Positions 27,150 to 35,654 of a DNA stretch of 64,000 nt are shown in pieces (positions within the stretch are counted from its first letter, which is position 1; each line of letters opens with the position of its first letter). Source of the DNA: Bacteroidales bacterium UBA5382. Its GTDB lineage: Bacteria; Bacteroidota; Bacteroidia; Bacteroidales; Dysgonomonadaceae. Below the pieces are notes generated by a model. The model was not told where the DNA came from. It made no database searches and saw only the letters and a program-made list of their open reading frames with translations. The position numbers and the translations under genes are program-made. The DNA is taken from assembly GCA_002409745.1 (NCBI GenBank), contig DHOU01000041.1, positions 1-64,000 on the forward strand, read 5' to 3'.

Positions 27150-27821
27150 ATGGATATGAAAACCAATAGTATAGTAATCACCTATAAGAACAAAAAATAT
27201 ACCCTGAACAGGGTAAACGGCAACAGGCATTACCAATCAGGCTTTGAAACCGACCGATGGAGCATCCGCATCTATTTGTTGGAGGACGACCAAATCAGGA
27301 TAATCATAAACAAGTCGGTAAAAAAGAGCGACACGGACTACCATACCCAATTCTGTTATGACTGCTATTGCACGTTAAGCGACAGTTACCTGTTCCTGAA
27401 TTTTGTGCATGACCCCGCCACCTGTAAACGCATCCGAAACCGCACCAAGTGGTTTGCCATAGAACCGATGCTAAGGGAAATCCATACCCAACTGAAAGAG
27501 GAACTGGAAGCCCTGCACCCGTTCGACCTGATACACGACTTCAGGGATTTGGTGCAATTCATATACCGGAAGTTGAAATCAAACAATGAAACGGAATATA
27601 CCATCAATAACTCCCTGCGTTTTGGCAAAGGGGAGAACACCTATGCGACAAGTGAAGAAGTCCTACAAGCCAAAGAAAAAGAACCGCTTGCCTTACTGAA
27701 CCTGTTCAACGGTTTTCATGCAATCTCCGTTGACACCGTTGTTTTTTTCCTGTACTGGCTGCGGGACAGGGATGGAAAACTCACTGTTTCGGACGGGCGG
27801 AAAGCCAAAGATATTCTGTAA
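27150..27821 (+). CDS. Hypothetical ICE protein (223 aa)
   Basis: MDMKTNSIVITYKNKKY to VSDGRKAKDIL*, 223 residues, starting 4 bases after the preceding gene. Mixed alpha/beta composition with basic and acidic patches and no signal peptide. It ends near LLNLFNGFHAISVD and FFLYWLRDRDGK. I know no domain for it. Co-transcribed with the upstream ORFs. Confidence 0.55.
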   Translation: MDMKTNSIVITYKNKKYTLNRVNGNRHYQSGFETDRWSIRIYLLEDDQIRIIINKSVKKSDTDYHTQFCYDCYCTLSDSYLFLNFVHDPATCKRIRNRTKWFAIEPMLREIHTQLKEELEALHPFDLIHDFRDLVQFIYRKLKSNNETEYTINNSLRFGKGENTYATSEEVLQAKEKEPLALLNLFNGFHAISVDTVVFFLYWLRDRDGKLTVSDGRKAKDIL

Positions 27822-27832
27822 AACACTAATCA

Positions 27833-27850
27833 GGGCGGAGCAATCCGCCC
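27833..27850. other. Perfect 7-bp hairpin
   Basis: GGGCGGA (27833-27839) pairs with TCCGCCC (27844-27850) around GCAA, 11 bases after the preceding stop codon. It lacks a T-run, so termination is uncertain. Confidence 0.45.
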
Positions 27851-27865
27851 GTAATACCCGATACA

Positions 27866-28012
27866 ATGTATATACTATTCATCGGATTCAGGAAATTGGG
27901 CGAATTTCTTTCGATATCACAAGCCAAACAGTTTGCCCGAAACAGCGGATTGTCAGGAGTATTCAGCCTGATCGGCAAGAATTACAGGGATAGCTGGCAT
28001 GTTCCTGCGTGA
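27866..28012 (+). CDS. Small protein (48 aa)
   Basis: MYILFIGFRKLGEFLSISQA to NYRDSWHVPA*, 48 residues, too short for routine detection. I have a vague impression of similar short mobile-element proteins with an N-terminal YILxIGFRK and a C-terminal YRDSW. The downstream terminator at 28021-28046 supports a real transcript. Function unknown. Confidence 0.45.
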   Translation: MYILFIGFRKLGEFLSISQAKQFARNSGLSGVFSLIGKNYRDSWHVPA

Positions 28013-28020
28013 TAAGGGCA

Positions 28021-28046
28021 GGCGGGAAAACCGCCCGTTTCTTTTT
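28021..28046 (+). terminator. Rho-independent terminator
   Basis: GGCGG (28021-28025) pairs with CCGCC (28031-28035) with a 5-base loop, followed by a T-rich tract. It ends the ICE hypothetical cluster before the leftward arsenic genes. Confidence 0.7.
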
Positions 28047-28126
28047 CCATGAGCATCAGGACGAAGCGGGAGAAAAAGAAACAAAAAGCCGGATGATCTT
28101 ACTAAGCTAAAGATATATGATTCAAA

Positions 28127-29182
28127 CTATAACCATTGATCCGTTTTCTTGATATAATATTTTCTCCTTAACCGAAAAACAATGTTCACCAGCAGGATAA
28201 GTACTGGCACTTCGACAAGCGGGCCGACGACGCCGGCAAAGGCTTGTCCGCTGTGTAAACCGAAAACGCCTATGGCAACCGCAATCGCCAGCTCAAAATT
28301 ATTGCCTGTGGCGGTAAAAGCAACCGAAGCATTCTTATCGTAAGATGCACCGATAAGCCTGCCTGCAAAAAAGCTAAGGAAGAACATAACCACGAAATAG
28401 ACCAATAACGGGATGGCAATCCGCACCACATCCAGCGGTATTTGTACGATCAGTTCTCCTTTCAGGCTGAACATCAGCATGATCGTAAACAATAAGGCGA
28501 TAAGGGTAACAGGTGATATGGTAGGAATGAACTTTTCCCTGTACCATTGCTCCCCTTTTATCTTTACGAGTATCAAACGGCTAAGGATACCCATCAGGAA
28601 AGGGATGCCCAGATAGATGGCAACCGTTTGGGCAATCGTACCGATGGAAATATCCACGATTGCCCCTTCAAAACCGAATAGCGGAGGCAACTTCGTAACG
28701 AATATCCAGGCATAGAAACTGTAAAAGAATACCTGAAAGATGCTGTTCAGGGCTACCAATCCTGCACCATACTCCGTATTTCCTTCCGCCAGATCGTTCC
28801 AGACAAGCACCATTGCGATACATCTGGCAAGACCGATCAGAATAACTCCCACCATATATTCGGGATAATCGTGCAGGAAGAGGATTGCCAGTAAGAACAT
28901 CAGGACAGGCCCGATAATCCAGTTCAGGATGAGTGATACGGTCAGTATTTTTACATTGGAAAAAACCTTGGGCAGTTGTTTGTAGTCTACTTTCGCCAAT
29001 GGCGGGTACATCATCAGGATAAGGCCGATAGCCAAAGGAATGTTTGTTGTCCCGCTTGACATGGAATCTATATAGCCGCTGAATGACGGGATGAAATAAC
29101 CCAGCCCCACACCGACAGTCATAGCAAGGAATATCCAAAGGGTTAAGTTTTTGTCTAAAAAGTTAAGTTTCTTTTCACTCAT
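28127..29182 (-). CDS. ACR3-family arsenite efflux permease
   Basis: The 351-residue product has about ten hydrophobic segments and the ACR3 signature [22 protein letters not shown], with the conserved Cys. The Asn of [12 protein letters not shown] and the Glu-Val-Pro of [10 protein letters not shown] are also typical. It extrudes arsenite, As(III), from the cell. It is the last gene of the arsenic module and overlaps the arsC extension gene by 8 bases. The length agrees with ACR3. Confidence 0.9.
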   Translation of the reverse strand: MSEKKLNFLDKNLTLWIFLAMTVGVGLGYFIPSFSGYIDSMSSGTTNIPLAIGLILMMYPPLAKVDYKQLPKVFSNVKILTVSLILNWIIGPVLMFLLAILFLHDYPEYMVGVILIGLARCIAMVLVWNDLAEGNTEYGAGLVALNSIFQVFFYSFYAWIFVTKLPPLFGFEGAIVDISIGTIAQTVAIYLGIPFLMGILSRLILVKIKGEQWYREKFIPTISPVTLIALLFTIMLMFSLKGELIVQIPLDVVRIAIPLLVYFVVMFFLSFFAGRLIGASYDKNASVAFTATGNNFELAIAVAIGVFGLHSGQAFAGVVGPLVEVPVLILLVNIVFRLRRKYYIKKTDQWL

Positions 29183-29828
29183 TCCTCAATATGTTATTTG
29201 TTAAAAGACCGATAACTTTTTCAAATCTTTCATGGCAACATACCCCGTTCGGGGATAATTCTTTACATTTTCCCGTATTATGTTTGTTCAAGTAATTTCT
29301 TACCGATTTGATATCGGTACAATTCGCTTTAACCGCATTTCTTATATTCCCCAACGTTATCTTTCCACAATGACAGATAATAACATAGTCTGAACTTTCA
29401 TCCAATTGATTAAAAAGTATGTGGTGCTGGTAGAAATTATAAAATGCTTTTTTAATTTCATCCCTTACCCGGATATACTCCGATTGTATAAACTCGGGCG
29501 TTCCCGCAGCTTCCGACGGATCATCGAAGCCGATATGCAAGCGGTTCTTTACCTTGCCGGAAAACGTCGGACAGCTTTCATTGGCGCCGCCGCAAACGGT
29601 AATCACATAATCCCATTCATCGTCGATATAATCATCAACGCTATCGGATGTATGGTGCGAAATATCCACCCCTGCCTCCTGCATGGCTTCTATCGCTTTG
29701 GGATTCACCTTCCCGCTTGCTTTTGTTCCTGCGGAATAAACCGATAATCCGGGATCGAACGATTGTAAAAACCCGTGTGCCATCTGGCTGCGGCAACTGT
29801 TACCCGTACAAAGGATCAAAATTTTCAT
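29175..29828 (-). CDS. arsC: Thioredoxin-coupled arsenate reductase with a 2Fe-2S-like C-terminal extension
   Basis: The 217-residue product has an N-terminal LMW-phosphatase/ArsC fold: the P-loop [12 protein letters not shown] (Cys-X5-Arg) near residue 7 and the redox pair in [15 protein letters not shown]. That set converts arsenate to arsenite using thioredoxin. Residues about 145-205 add a Cys-rich domain: [19 protein letters not shown] and [15 protein letters not shown], resembling the BFD-like 2Fe-2S domain seen as separate small proteins. Fusion is unusual. Product order is arsC then acr3 in one transcript, downstream of an ArsR operator. Confidence 0.85.
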   Translation of the reverse strand: MKILILCTGNSCRSQMAHGFLQSFDPGLSVYSAGTKASGKVNPKAIEAMQEAGVDISHHTSDSVDDYIDDEWDYVITVCGGANESCPTFSGKVKNRLHIGFDDPSEAAGTPEFIQSEYIRVRDEIKKAFYNFYQHHILFNQLDESSDYVIICHCGKITLGNIRNAVKANCTDIKSVRNYLNKHNTGKCKELSPNGVCCHERFEKVIGLLTNNILRNE

Positions 29829-29868
29829 TTCAGTTTTTTTTTGTTGTATGTATATTTACAATTCGTAT

Positions 29869-29884
29869 TTCGTAGAACAACGAA
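29869..29884. promoter_or_regulatory. ArsR-type operator before arsC
   Basis: TTCG (29869-29872), 8 bases, CGAA (29881-29884). It has the same TTCG-N8-CGAA layout as two sites upstream of arsR and lies upstream of the arsC start. Confidence 0.65.
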
Positions 29885-29892
29885 CACTTATT

Positions 29893-29924
29893 CAAAAAAA
29901 ATACCGGCACAGCTTTTCCGGCAT
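29893..29924 (-). terminator. Terminator after arsR
   Basis: On the minus strand ATGCCGG and CCGGTAT form a 7-bp stem (one G-U) at 29924-29901, followed by TTTTTTT. It separates arsR from arsC, so arsC probably has a second promoter at the operator just downstream. Confidence 0.75.
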
Positions 29925-29934
29925 CTTTATGATA

Positions 29935-30255
29935 TCAGCAAATATCGTCTGTCTTCTGCAATTGGGTGAAGAAGCCTGCGAACAACTCTTTCGCCTTGTT
30001 CCAGTTCTCCTGATGGATGCAATATTTAACAGTAGGTAATGTGATTGTTCCCTGAATCAATCCTGCATCTTTGAGTTCGTTCAAATGCTGCGACAAGGTG
30101 CTTTTGGCAATCGGCAGTATCTCCGACATATCTCCGTGATAACAACATGACCGGGTTGCAAGCATTTCCAAGATGGCGATACGGATGGGATGTCCCAACG
30201 CTTTGGCAAAGCGTGCGAGTTGCTCCTGTTGGTCTGTTAATTCTTTCTTTGACAT
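29935..30255 (-). CDS. arsR: ArsR-family metalloregulator
   Basis: The 106-residue product (from MSKKELTDQQ; an upstream Met gives 108) is a winged-helix repressor: ARFAKALGHPIRIAILEMLAT, then a Cys-Cys pair (RSCCYHGDMSEILP) at the usual ArsR arsenite site, then KSTLSQHLNELKDAGLI as the recognition helix. It should repress ars promoters and release on As(III) binding. Two TTCG-N8-CGAA sites overlap its promoter. It is transcribed leftward in front of arsC and acr3. Confidence 0.88.
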   Translation of the reverse strand: MSKKELTDQQEQLARFAKALGHPIRIAILEMLATRSCCYHGDMSEILPIAKSTLSQHLNELKDAGLIQGTITLPTVKYCIHQENWNKAKELFAGFFTQLQKTDDIC

Positions 30256-30270
30256 AATCAATATTTATTG

Positions 30271-30313
30271 TTCGCAAATATACGAATAGTTTTATTATTC
30301 GCAATATTACGAA
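30271..30313 (-). promoter_or_regulatory. arsR promoter with two ArsR-type operators
   Basis: On the minus strand TTG (30304-30302), a 19-base spacer and TATATTTG (30282-30275) form a consensus promoter. TTCG-N8-CGAA occurs at 30271-30286 over the -7 box and at 30298-30313 over the -33 box, spaced 27 bases apart. Repressor binding there would block initiation. Confidence 0.8.
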
Positions 30314-30401
30314 TGATAATTTTCTCTGTCTTTCTTGGTGTTTCAGGGGTACAAGCGGAAAAATAGACCTCAAAAATCACTGAACAACTGCTCTATTTCT
30401 T

Positions 30402-30409
30402 TATCTTTG
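30402..30409 (+). promoter_or_regulatory. -7 box of the H1-like gene
   Basis: TATCTTTG, 114 bases before the H1-like ATG. A 19-codon ORF (30434-30493, MKRACEQFTPKNM...) lies in the leader; it may be an upstream peptide. Confidence 0.45.
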
Positions 30410-30522
30410 CGACGAAATATTAAAAATAAAGATATGAAACGAGCATGTGAACAGTTCACGCCAAAGAACATGATAATCGCGAGTTCCATATGACCTTAGT
30501 GTAAAAAATAAAATATTATCAT

Positions 30523-30696
30523 ATGAAACAGCTAACAGACAATTTGAACCGGCTATTCGCAGAATTTACAAAAGATGCGGCTTTGCAGGTCGAAAACGGA
30601 AATAAGGCAGCGGGAACCCGCGCACGTAAAGCGTCCCTGGCCATTGAGAAGGCATTGAAGGAATTTCGTAAAAAGTCGATTGAACTTTCAAAATGA
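30523..30696 (+). CDS. Histone H1-like small basic protein
   Basis: The 57-residue product MKQLTDNLNRLFAEFTKDAA to EFRKKSIELSK* is Lys/Arg/Ala-rich and closely resembles the small H1-like (Hc1-type) proteins of Bacteroidetes, including NGNKAAGTRARKASLAIEK. It probably binds DNA non-specifically. Located between arsenic genes and the tra module; an independent transcription unit. Too short for routine ORF calling but sequence-supported. Confidence 0.75.
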   Translation: MKQLTDNLNRLFAEFTKDAALQVENGNKAAGTRARKASLAIEKALKEFRKKSIELSK

Positions 30697-30811
30697 ACCG
30701 ATCATACAAATTGGAAAATGGGAAAAAGTTGTCTGATGCGTAAAGACAACTTTTTGTTTTATTTATCAGTATCTTTTCAATATTATTGCATTTCATTTTC
30801 AGGCAAATAGA

Positions 30812-30819
30812 TATCTTTG
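30812..30819 (+). promoter_or_regulatory. -7 box of the 113-aa gene
   Basis: TATCTTTG lies 24 bases before the ATG at 30843, a good TAnnTTTG match. Confidence 0.5.
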
Positions 30820-30842
30820 TACTGAAATAATATCGGTATGGC

Positions 30843-31184
30843 ATGGCAGTAAAAATAGAGAAATGGGTAGTCGCCCAAAAGAAATACAAACTGTCCGACA
30901 AACACGTCGAAATGGCGCGACAATTAGGCTTGAACCCCGACAAGCTGGGCAAGATTGACAACCACAAGCAGGAAACATGGAAAGCGCCGTTGCCGCAATT
31001 CATTGAAGAAATATACTTCAAACGATTTAAGCGTGAAGAACCTGCCGTTATCCGCTCCTTGAAAGACGTCATCGCGGATGACAAAGCCTGGAAGGAGAAG
31101 AAGAAAAAGGAGAAAGCAAAGAAACGGGCGGCGATGGGAAAAGAACAGGACAACAATAATATAACTTTCGTTGATACGGAATAA
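30843..31184 (+). CDS. Hypothetical basic protein (113 aa)
   Basis: MAVKIEKWVVAQKKYKLSDK to NNNITFVDTE*, 113 residues, strongly basic in the C-terminal half (KKKKEKAKKRAAMGK). A conserved small Bacteroidetes protein by appearance; function unknown. It has its own promoter and terminator, so it forms a monocistronic unit. Confidence 0.6.
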   Translation: MAVKIEKWVVAQKKYKLSDKHVEMARQLGLNPDKLGKIDNHKQETWKAPLPQFIEEIYFKRFKREEPAVIRSLKDVIADDKAWKEKKKKEKAKKRAAMGKEQDNNNITFVDTE

Positions 31185-31211
31185 AAAATCCGCCTGTAAG
31201 CGGATTTTTTA
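31183..31211 (+). terminator. Rho-independent terminator
   Basis: ATCCGC (31188-31193) pairs with GCGGAT (31200-31205) around a 6-base loop, with A-run before and T-run after. It ends the 113-aa gene and probably also the leftward traQ side. Confidence 0.85.
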
Positions 31212-31295
31212 TTAACCGATCTGAATATATGAAACATCTTAGATGGTAGAACCGTCCGAATTAAACTCCGGGCGTTCTTTGCATACACCATGTTA

Positions 31296-31871
31296 TTATA
31301 ATAATGAACTTCCACCTGCCAGCATCTTGCATTGCAGGGAAAATACAGCTTTCATATACTCTTTGAAGCCTGTTGCTTGCCCCGTATCTTCTGCCGGATC
31401 ATCCTGAAAGGAAAAAGTCCTTTCAATAACCTGCCCGAACGAATCTTCTATGTAAACCGTGAATACGCTTTGCTCTTCCGAAAAAGAGGTATAGTAAAGG
31501 CGGAATACGGATTTTGTCAGCGGGTACAGGTCGTTCGGCTCGAATACCGTCCCTTCATCCGTTTTCAGTTCACCCTCCCCGTCCGTCTGGAACATACGGA
31601 TGAAAAACTTTACATCCCGGTAGTTGCCCTCCCTGACTAATGTACAGCGGATTTCAACGGTTTCCCCTTTTTTGACCTTTTTAGGAACCGGCATAGTAAC
31701 CAGATCAAATGCGTAAGCCTGACGAACATCCAAATCGTTGCTACAGGCACAGACTATTGCACCGAGCAATAGCGTGTATAAAAAATACAGTGAAAGCCGG
31801 GTGCAATTAAGCTTGCTTGAAATTGCCGAGGCGCATCCTGTATTATGGAAATATGCTAAGAATTTTTTCAT
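31296..31871 (-). CDS. traQ: Conjugal transfer protein TraQ (DUF3872)
   Basis: The 191-residue product ends in FSLQCKMLAGGSSLL; its core matches TraQ of CTnDOT-type elements: QAYAFDLVTMPVPKKVKKGE, FEPNDLYPLTKSVFRLYYTS and VYIEDSFGQVIERTF. A lipobox-like AIVCAC near residue 43 suggests a lipoprotein, although the N-terminal extension is longer than in known homologues. Normally the last tra gene. The leftward operon runs from traA to here. Confidence 0.8.
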   Translation of the reverse strand: MKKFLAYFHNTGCASAISSKLNCTRLSLYFLYTLLLGAIVCACSNDLDVRQAYAFDLVTMPVPKKVKKGETVEIRCTLVREGNYRDVKFFIRMFQTDGEGELKTDEGTVFEPNDLYPLTKSVFRLYYTSFSEEQSVFTVYIEDSFGQVIERTFSFQDDPAEDTGQATGFKEYMKAVFSLQCKMLAGGSSLL

Positions 31872-31893
31872 TGTGAATTATATTTTTCATTGT

Positions 31894-32345
31894 TTATAAA
31901 TAAAGAAATTTCCCTTTAAGGGTATTGTTTGAGAGTATCCGGGCGTTTTCCGTTCCGTATGCAACCAGCATGGAGCCGTTCCTCGGCTGTAAGCCTTGCG
32001 TGCCGTCCGGTCTGAAGAACCGTACCCGGTCATACAGGAACTTGATCGCCGTAGCACAATATCGTGGAACCATTTGGCTTCGACTTTGGCAAAAACCAAA
32101 GCGATGCCGTTATTGTGTTCGGCCATCCTGACCAGGAACTGTTGTATCAGCGGATTGGAATACGGCGGATTGAGCCATACCCTGCCGTGCCAATCTTTAT
32201 TTAAACCGTCTTCCTCTACGGTATAGAAATGTTTTGCCGAACGGTTCTGCCGGTAGGCTTCCTCGGAAGAAGCAGGGTCTAAATCAAATTCGCCCAACGA
32301 TTGTATAATCTCCGCAGGCGTGTACCACTCGTCGCTTGTTTTCAT
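31894..32345 (-). pseudogene. DNA N-6-adenine methyltransferase (Dam-like, phage type), frameshifted
   Basis: From MKTSDEWYTPAEIIQ the frame gives a phage-type Dam methyltransferase: FDLDPASSEEAYRQN, the catalytic NPPYSNP and IALVFAKVEAKWFHDIV. After WFHDIVL the frame turns to nonsense, but the next frame continues it properly (ATAIKFLYDRVRFFRP ... ENARILSNNTLKGKFLYL) to a stop at 31894-31896. One missing base near 32054 explains the break. It lies where TraP (primase) often sits between traO and traQ. It starts 2 bases past the traO stop. Confidence 0.75.
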
Positions 32346-32347
32346 GC

Positions 32348-32932
32348 CTAATCGATCATAAACCGTAATCCGATTCCAAACTGTGTGTGGAACTTTGTCA
32401 TATCGGAACCGGACAGGATGCGTTCGCGCCCGGTGAGCAGCAACACAACACGGTCGGTCAGGTAGGTTTCCATTTCCAAAGTGATTGCCCCGCCATACAC
32501 AAAGCGGTCGCGGTTTTCGAGCGTCGAGCCGTCGAACAGCAGCTTGTCGCCCCAATTCACCGTTTCGTAACCCGCCACCGCCGAGCCGCCCAGCGAAAGG
32601 AAGAAGGTTTTTGACGGATCGGACAGGATATTCAGGAAATAGCCGCCTTCGGCGGTAAATTGCGCCACCGGCAGGCGGCTGTCCTTATAAGGATAGTACC
32701 GTGCAAGGTACTCCCCGCCGAACACCCACTTATTACAGTTTTTCGTGTAGGTCGCCATCGCAGCCCCGAAGTAATAGCCCGTTTCGTTGCGGGTAGGGGA
32801 AGAATAAAAACCGTCCGCCATGCCGCCTGTTACCTGTATGCCCCGCATACCGGGCAAACAACGCTGGGCGTATGCCCCGCCCGGAAGGGCGAAGCATAAG
32901 ACCAACGTAAGTATAAATATTATTCGCTTCAT
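32348..32932 (-). CDS. traO: Conjugal transfer protein TraO
   Basis: The 194-residue product has an N-terminal signal peptide (IIFILTLVLCFALPGGAYAQ). Its body matches TraO of Bacteroidetes ICEs: MRGIQVTGGMADGFYS, KNCNKWVFGGEYLARYYPY, AEGGYFLNILSDPSKTFF and the barrel-like LRFMID end. TraO is a predicted outer-membrane or periplasmic mating component. It lies in the tra operon 2 bases from traN. Confidence 0.85.
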   Translation of the reverse strand: MKRIIFILTLVLCFALPGGAYAQRCLPGMRGIQVTGGMADGFYSSPTRNETGYYFGAAMATYTKNCNKWVFGGEYLARYYPYKDSRLPVAQFTAEGGYFLNILSDPSKTFFLSLGGSAVAGYETVNWGDKLLFDGSTLENRDRFVYGGAITLEMETYLTDRVVLLLTGRERILSGSDMTKFHTQFGIGLRFMID

Positions 32933-32934
32933 GG

Positions 32935-33882
32935 CTATTTCACTTTAAGTTCGTTAATCACCCTTGCCCGTACCAGATCGGCATTATCCACGGTAAACCG
33001 TTGATGCCGCCCGCCATTCTGTTCGTTCAGTTCCACCACCAGCATTTTATCGTCGGGAATGGTAAATTTCGGCAGTGCGAAAATCATCCGTTCGGTATGC
33101 TTGCCGTTAACCAGCATAAGGTTGTTATAGGCGCGGAGCGGCCAGATTACCTGTTCCTGAATGGCAGTGCGCTTCGCTACTTGTTTGTCCACGATTTTGA
33201 ACGTAATAAAATCCACATTAAAAGGGACATTGGACGAGTTTTTCAACTGGAGGTGGAAATACAGCAGCCCGTTGTGGGTATAAATGCCCTTTAACGTATG
33301 CTGTATGCCGAAACGCTTGGAACCGATATGCTTGATCTCACGGTCATTGTTTTTGTAAATCGACTGCATGATCAGGCGCACCAATAACGGCGATTCCTGT
33401 CCCAACTCCTGCAAATAGATTTGCAGGGCGTTGTTCGGGCGGTTGACAGCCTCACCGTCGTGGAGGAAGTCGGTCATTTCGACGGAAAGTTTTACCGGCT
33501 CATCCACGTATTTTACATTAAAGCTGTAATAACTCCCGTCTTCTGTAATTACAGAGAGGTTACTTTCGCGGGAGAAATCCCGCAGGGCGGCTTTTACCCG
33601 CAACACATTCTCCGTACCGTCGGCTTTGGCAGCCAGCAGGTCGGCGGAACCTAAGTCCACATACCGGATGGCGGACGGAAAGATGACATGCACCGTTTTA
33701 CTGAAAGTCACTTCCAACGCATACGGCGGGATCATCCGGTTAAAGGTCAACGGGCGTGTATAACCCTGGTAATAGTCCCCCGTGGAGGGATTGGACGGCA
33801 CAGCCGTTCCGCTGTTGTTTTCCTGCGCATGGGCAGTAAATACGCTCACCACGAAGGCGAGCATGACAAAAAACTGTTTCAT
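32935..33882 (-). CDS. traN: Conjugal transfer protein TraN
   Basis: The 315-residue product has a signal peptide (FFVMLAFVVSVFTAHAQ) and matches the TraN family: GYTRPLTFNRMIPPYALEVTF, HVIFPSAIRYVDLGSAD and NEQNGGRHQRFTVDNADL. Family members act in the mating bridge, comparable to VirB9-like outer-membrane components. A conserved ACCACTAAAAAAATC motif lies upstream of its start. Confidence 0.88.
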   Translation of the reverse strand: MKQFFVMLAFVVSVFTAHAQENNSGTAVPSNPSTGDYYQGYTRPLTFNRMIPPYALEVTFSKTVHVIFPSAIRYVDLGSADLLAAKADGTENVLRVKAALRDFSRESNLSVITEDGSYYSFNVKYVDEPVKLSVEMTDFLHDGEAVNRPNNALQIYLQELGQESPLLVRLIMQSIYKNNDREIKHIGSKRFGIQHTLKGIYTHNGLLYFHLQLKNSSNVPFNVDFITFKIVDKQVAKRTAIQEQVIWPLRAYNNLMLVNGKHTERMIFALPKFTIPDDKMLVVELNEQNGGRHQRFTVDNADLVRARVINELKVK

Positions 33883-33942
33883 TGCTAATTCATTTAAAAT
33901 TGTTTGACAAAAAGATTTTTTTAGTGGTTTGATTTGTTTTTA

Positions 33943-35376
33943 TTATTGCGTTTTAGGGAGTAGCAATAGGCGGTAATTCGCTTTGAGCGTTACTTTCACC
34001 ACGCTCATTTTCTTACTCACATATTGTGATGCTCCCTGGATAAGCCCTTTACCCATATCGGCAGCCAACTGCGACCCCGCATTGTCGGTAATCGAGATGC
34101 TGGTTCCGGCAGAGTTCGCCAGCGTCGCGGCGACTTCCCTGGCCGCTTTTACCTCATCCGAACCGGGTACGAATATCCCGCGCTGTCCGTCGGTATCATA
34201 GACCGATATCTCCACGGGAATAATATTACCGTCATACTGGATGCTGTTTATTGTTACCTCCATCCGTTCGTCCCCGATCCGGCACGTTCCGGTAACGACT
34301 GTGTTCGCAGGAATCAGGATATCCCCCGCCAGCATCGGTTCCAACAGCCGTATTTGCAGTTCCTTACCGTTGGTCAGCGTGACGGTCTGGTAGACGCAGG
34401 CACGGATGCTGTTTTTATCCCGGACGCCTTCGTTCCCGGCGGCGGTCAGAAAGCCCATGTTACGCGGCTTGTTGTATTGTCCTACAAACTCGTCATTGCT
34501 CATCGGGGCAGATAAAAGTGAAACCACATTTTGCCGCACCTGCTTTACGGGTTGGGCGACCACCTTGCCGGATTGTCCGGCCTGCGCCGTGGAAGACCCG
34601 GAGGCGGCGGTTTCTCCCGCTGCATCCGTTTCCAATGCCGGTTGCCCTGCGGTTACCGCCGCCTGCGGCGAATATTTCGCCGCCAGCTTGTACGACTTTT
34701 CTATCATGGCAAGCTGTTCGTCCTCCATGCGCTTACTTTCCCCGGCTTCCTCCAGTTTGCGTTCCAGTTCCTGTATGCGCCATTCCAGTGCAAGCTGCGA
34801 CTGTTCGTCCACCTCGGTAGCGGGCTGGTCGTACCATGCGCCCAACTGCCTGTTGATGTCCTGATAGGCAGTCGCTGAGGACTGGATGGCGGAAGTACGG
34901 CGTGAAGGATTGCTACCCGTAGAACGGGATGGCTCTTCGTAATCATCGGTTCCCCATTGCCGTTCTTCTTCCTCCGCTTCGGAAAGTTGGTAGGAAAAAT
35001 CCTGCAACGAGCGCATACGTTCCTGCTCCTTCTGCTGCATAGCTTCGCGCTGGTAGGCGTCTCGCTTGTCGGACACCAGCCCGCCGTCTTTGGGCATCGG
35101 CAGTTCGACATTCAGCCCCGCTTGCTGCGCTTCTTTCTCCTTGTCCTTGCCGGACGGGGCGAAGATCAGCCATAAGGCCGCGCCGAAAATCAGGAAGAAC
35201 AGCGGCATGACGAGCATTTTCTTCCGTTTTTGCATCTGCGCCGGGGTCAGCTCCTTTTTGGGAGTCGGCTTCCCAGTCTCTTTCTTCGCTTCCGGCTTCA
35301 CATCCGGCGCGGGTTGTTGTACTTCGGGCGTTGCCGTTTCCGGCGGCGTCCCCTTATTCAAATTCTCCTGCTCCAT
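33943..35376 (-). CDS. traM: Conjugal transfer protein TraM (VirB10-like)
   Basis: The 477-residue product has a Pro-rich N-terminus, one membrane span near residues 53-70 (MLVMPLFFLIFGAALWLIF), a low-complexity Gln/Glu-rich region and a C-terminal VirB10-like domain (SIRACVYQTVTLTNGKELQIRLLEPMLAGD, ANYRLLLLPKTQ). TraM spans the envelope and connects inner- and outer-membrane mating components. It overlaps traL by 23 bases. Confidence 0.85.
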   Translation of the reverse strand: MEQENLNKGTPPETATPEVQQPAPDVKPEAKKETGKPTPKKELTPAQMQKRKKMLVMPLFFLIFGAALWLIFAPSGKDKEKEAQQAGLNVELPMPKDGGLVSDKRDAYQREAMQQKEQERMRSLQDFSYQLSEAEEEERQWGTDDYEEPSRSTGSNPSRRTSAIQSSATAYQDINRQLGAWYDQPATEVDEQSQLALEWRIQELERKLEEAGESKRMEDEQLAMIEKSYKLAAKYSPQAAVTAGQPALETDAAGETAASGSSTAQAGQSGKVVAQPVKQVRQNVVSLLSAPMSNDEFVGQYNKPRNMGFLTAAGNEGVRDKNSIRACVYQTVTLTNGKELQIRLLEPMLAGDILIPANTVVTGTCRIGDERMEVTINSIQYDGNIIPVEISVYDTDGQRGIFVPGSDEVKAAREVAATLANSAGTSISITDNAGSQLAADMGKGLIQGASQYVSKKMSVVKVTLKANYRLLLLPKTQ

Positions 35377-35647
35377 TGTGGAAATTGTTTAATCGGTTAA
35401 TACTATCCCTGCGGGATTGCTCCTGTTGGAGCCGCAAGGTTTCAATGCGTTTGATTTCGAGTTGGGCGCCGCTCTTTTTGCCGAAATTGTAAATCGACGA
35501 GACAGTCATGTAGATGGATAACCCACCGAATGCAAAGAGCATCGCCAGCACGAGGATCACGCGGCGGCCGGGCGTTAAACGCCCCAACAGGCCGCGCAGG
35601 CCGTCTTCCAGCCATTCGTTGATTGTATGAAAGAATTTCTTTACCAT
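35354..35647 (-). CDS. traL: Conjugal transfer protein TraL
   Basis: The start is ATG at 35647 (MVKKFFHTINEWLEDGL); 97 residues. One membrane span (VILVLAMLFAFGGLSIYM) and a charged C-terminal helix. Longer reads of the frame run into traK sequence and are not used. It overlaps traM at its end and follows traK by 7 bases. Confidence 0.8.
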   Translation of the reverse strand: MVKKFFHTINEWLEDGLRGLLGRLTPGRRVILVLAMLFAFGGLSIYMTVSSIYNFGKKSGAQLEIKRIETLRLQQEQSRRDSINRLNNFHNGAGEFE

Positions 35648-35654
35648 GACATAC

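Noticed and set aside
30566..31315. Leftward 249-residue ORF
   Set aside because: Antisense of the H1-like gene and the 113-aa gene; low-complexity Phe/Ser composition.
31887..32555. Full-length ORF starting at 32555 for the Dam-like gene
   Set aside because: Its first 70 residues are antisense of traO; the true start is 32345, and its end is frameshifted.
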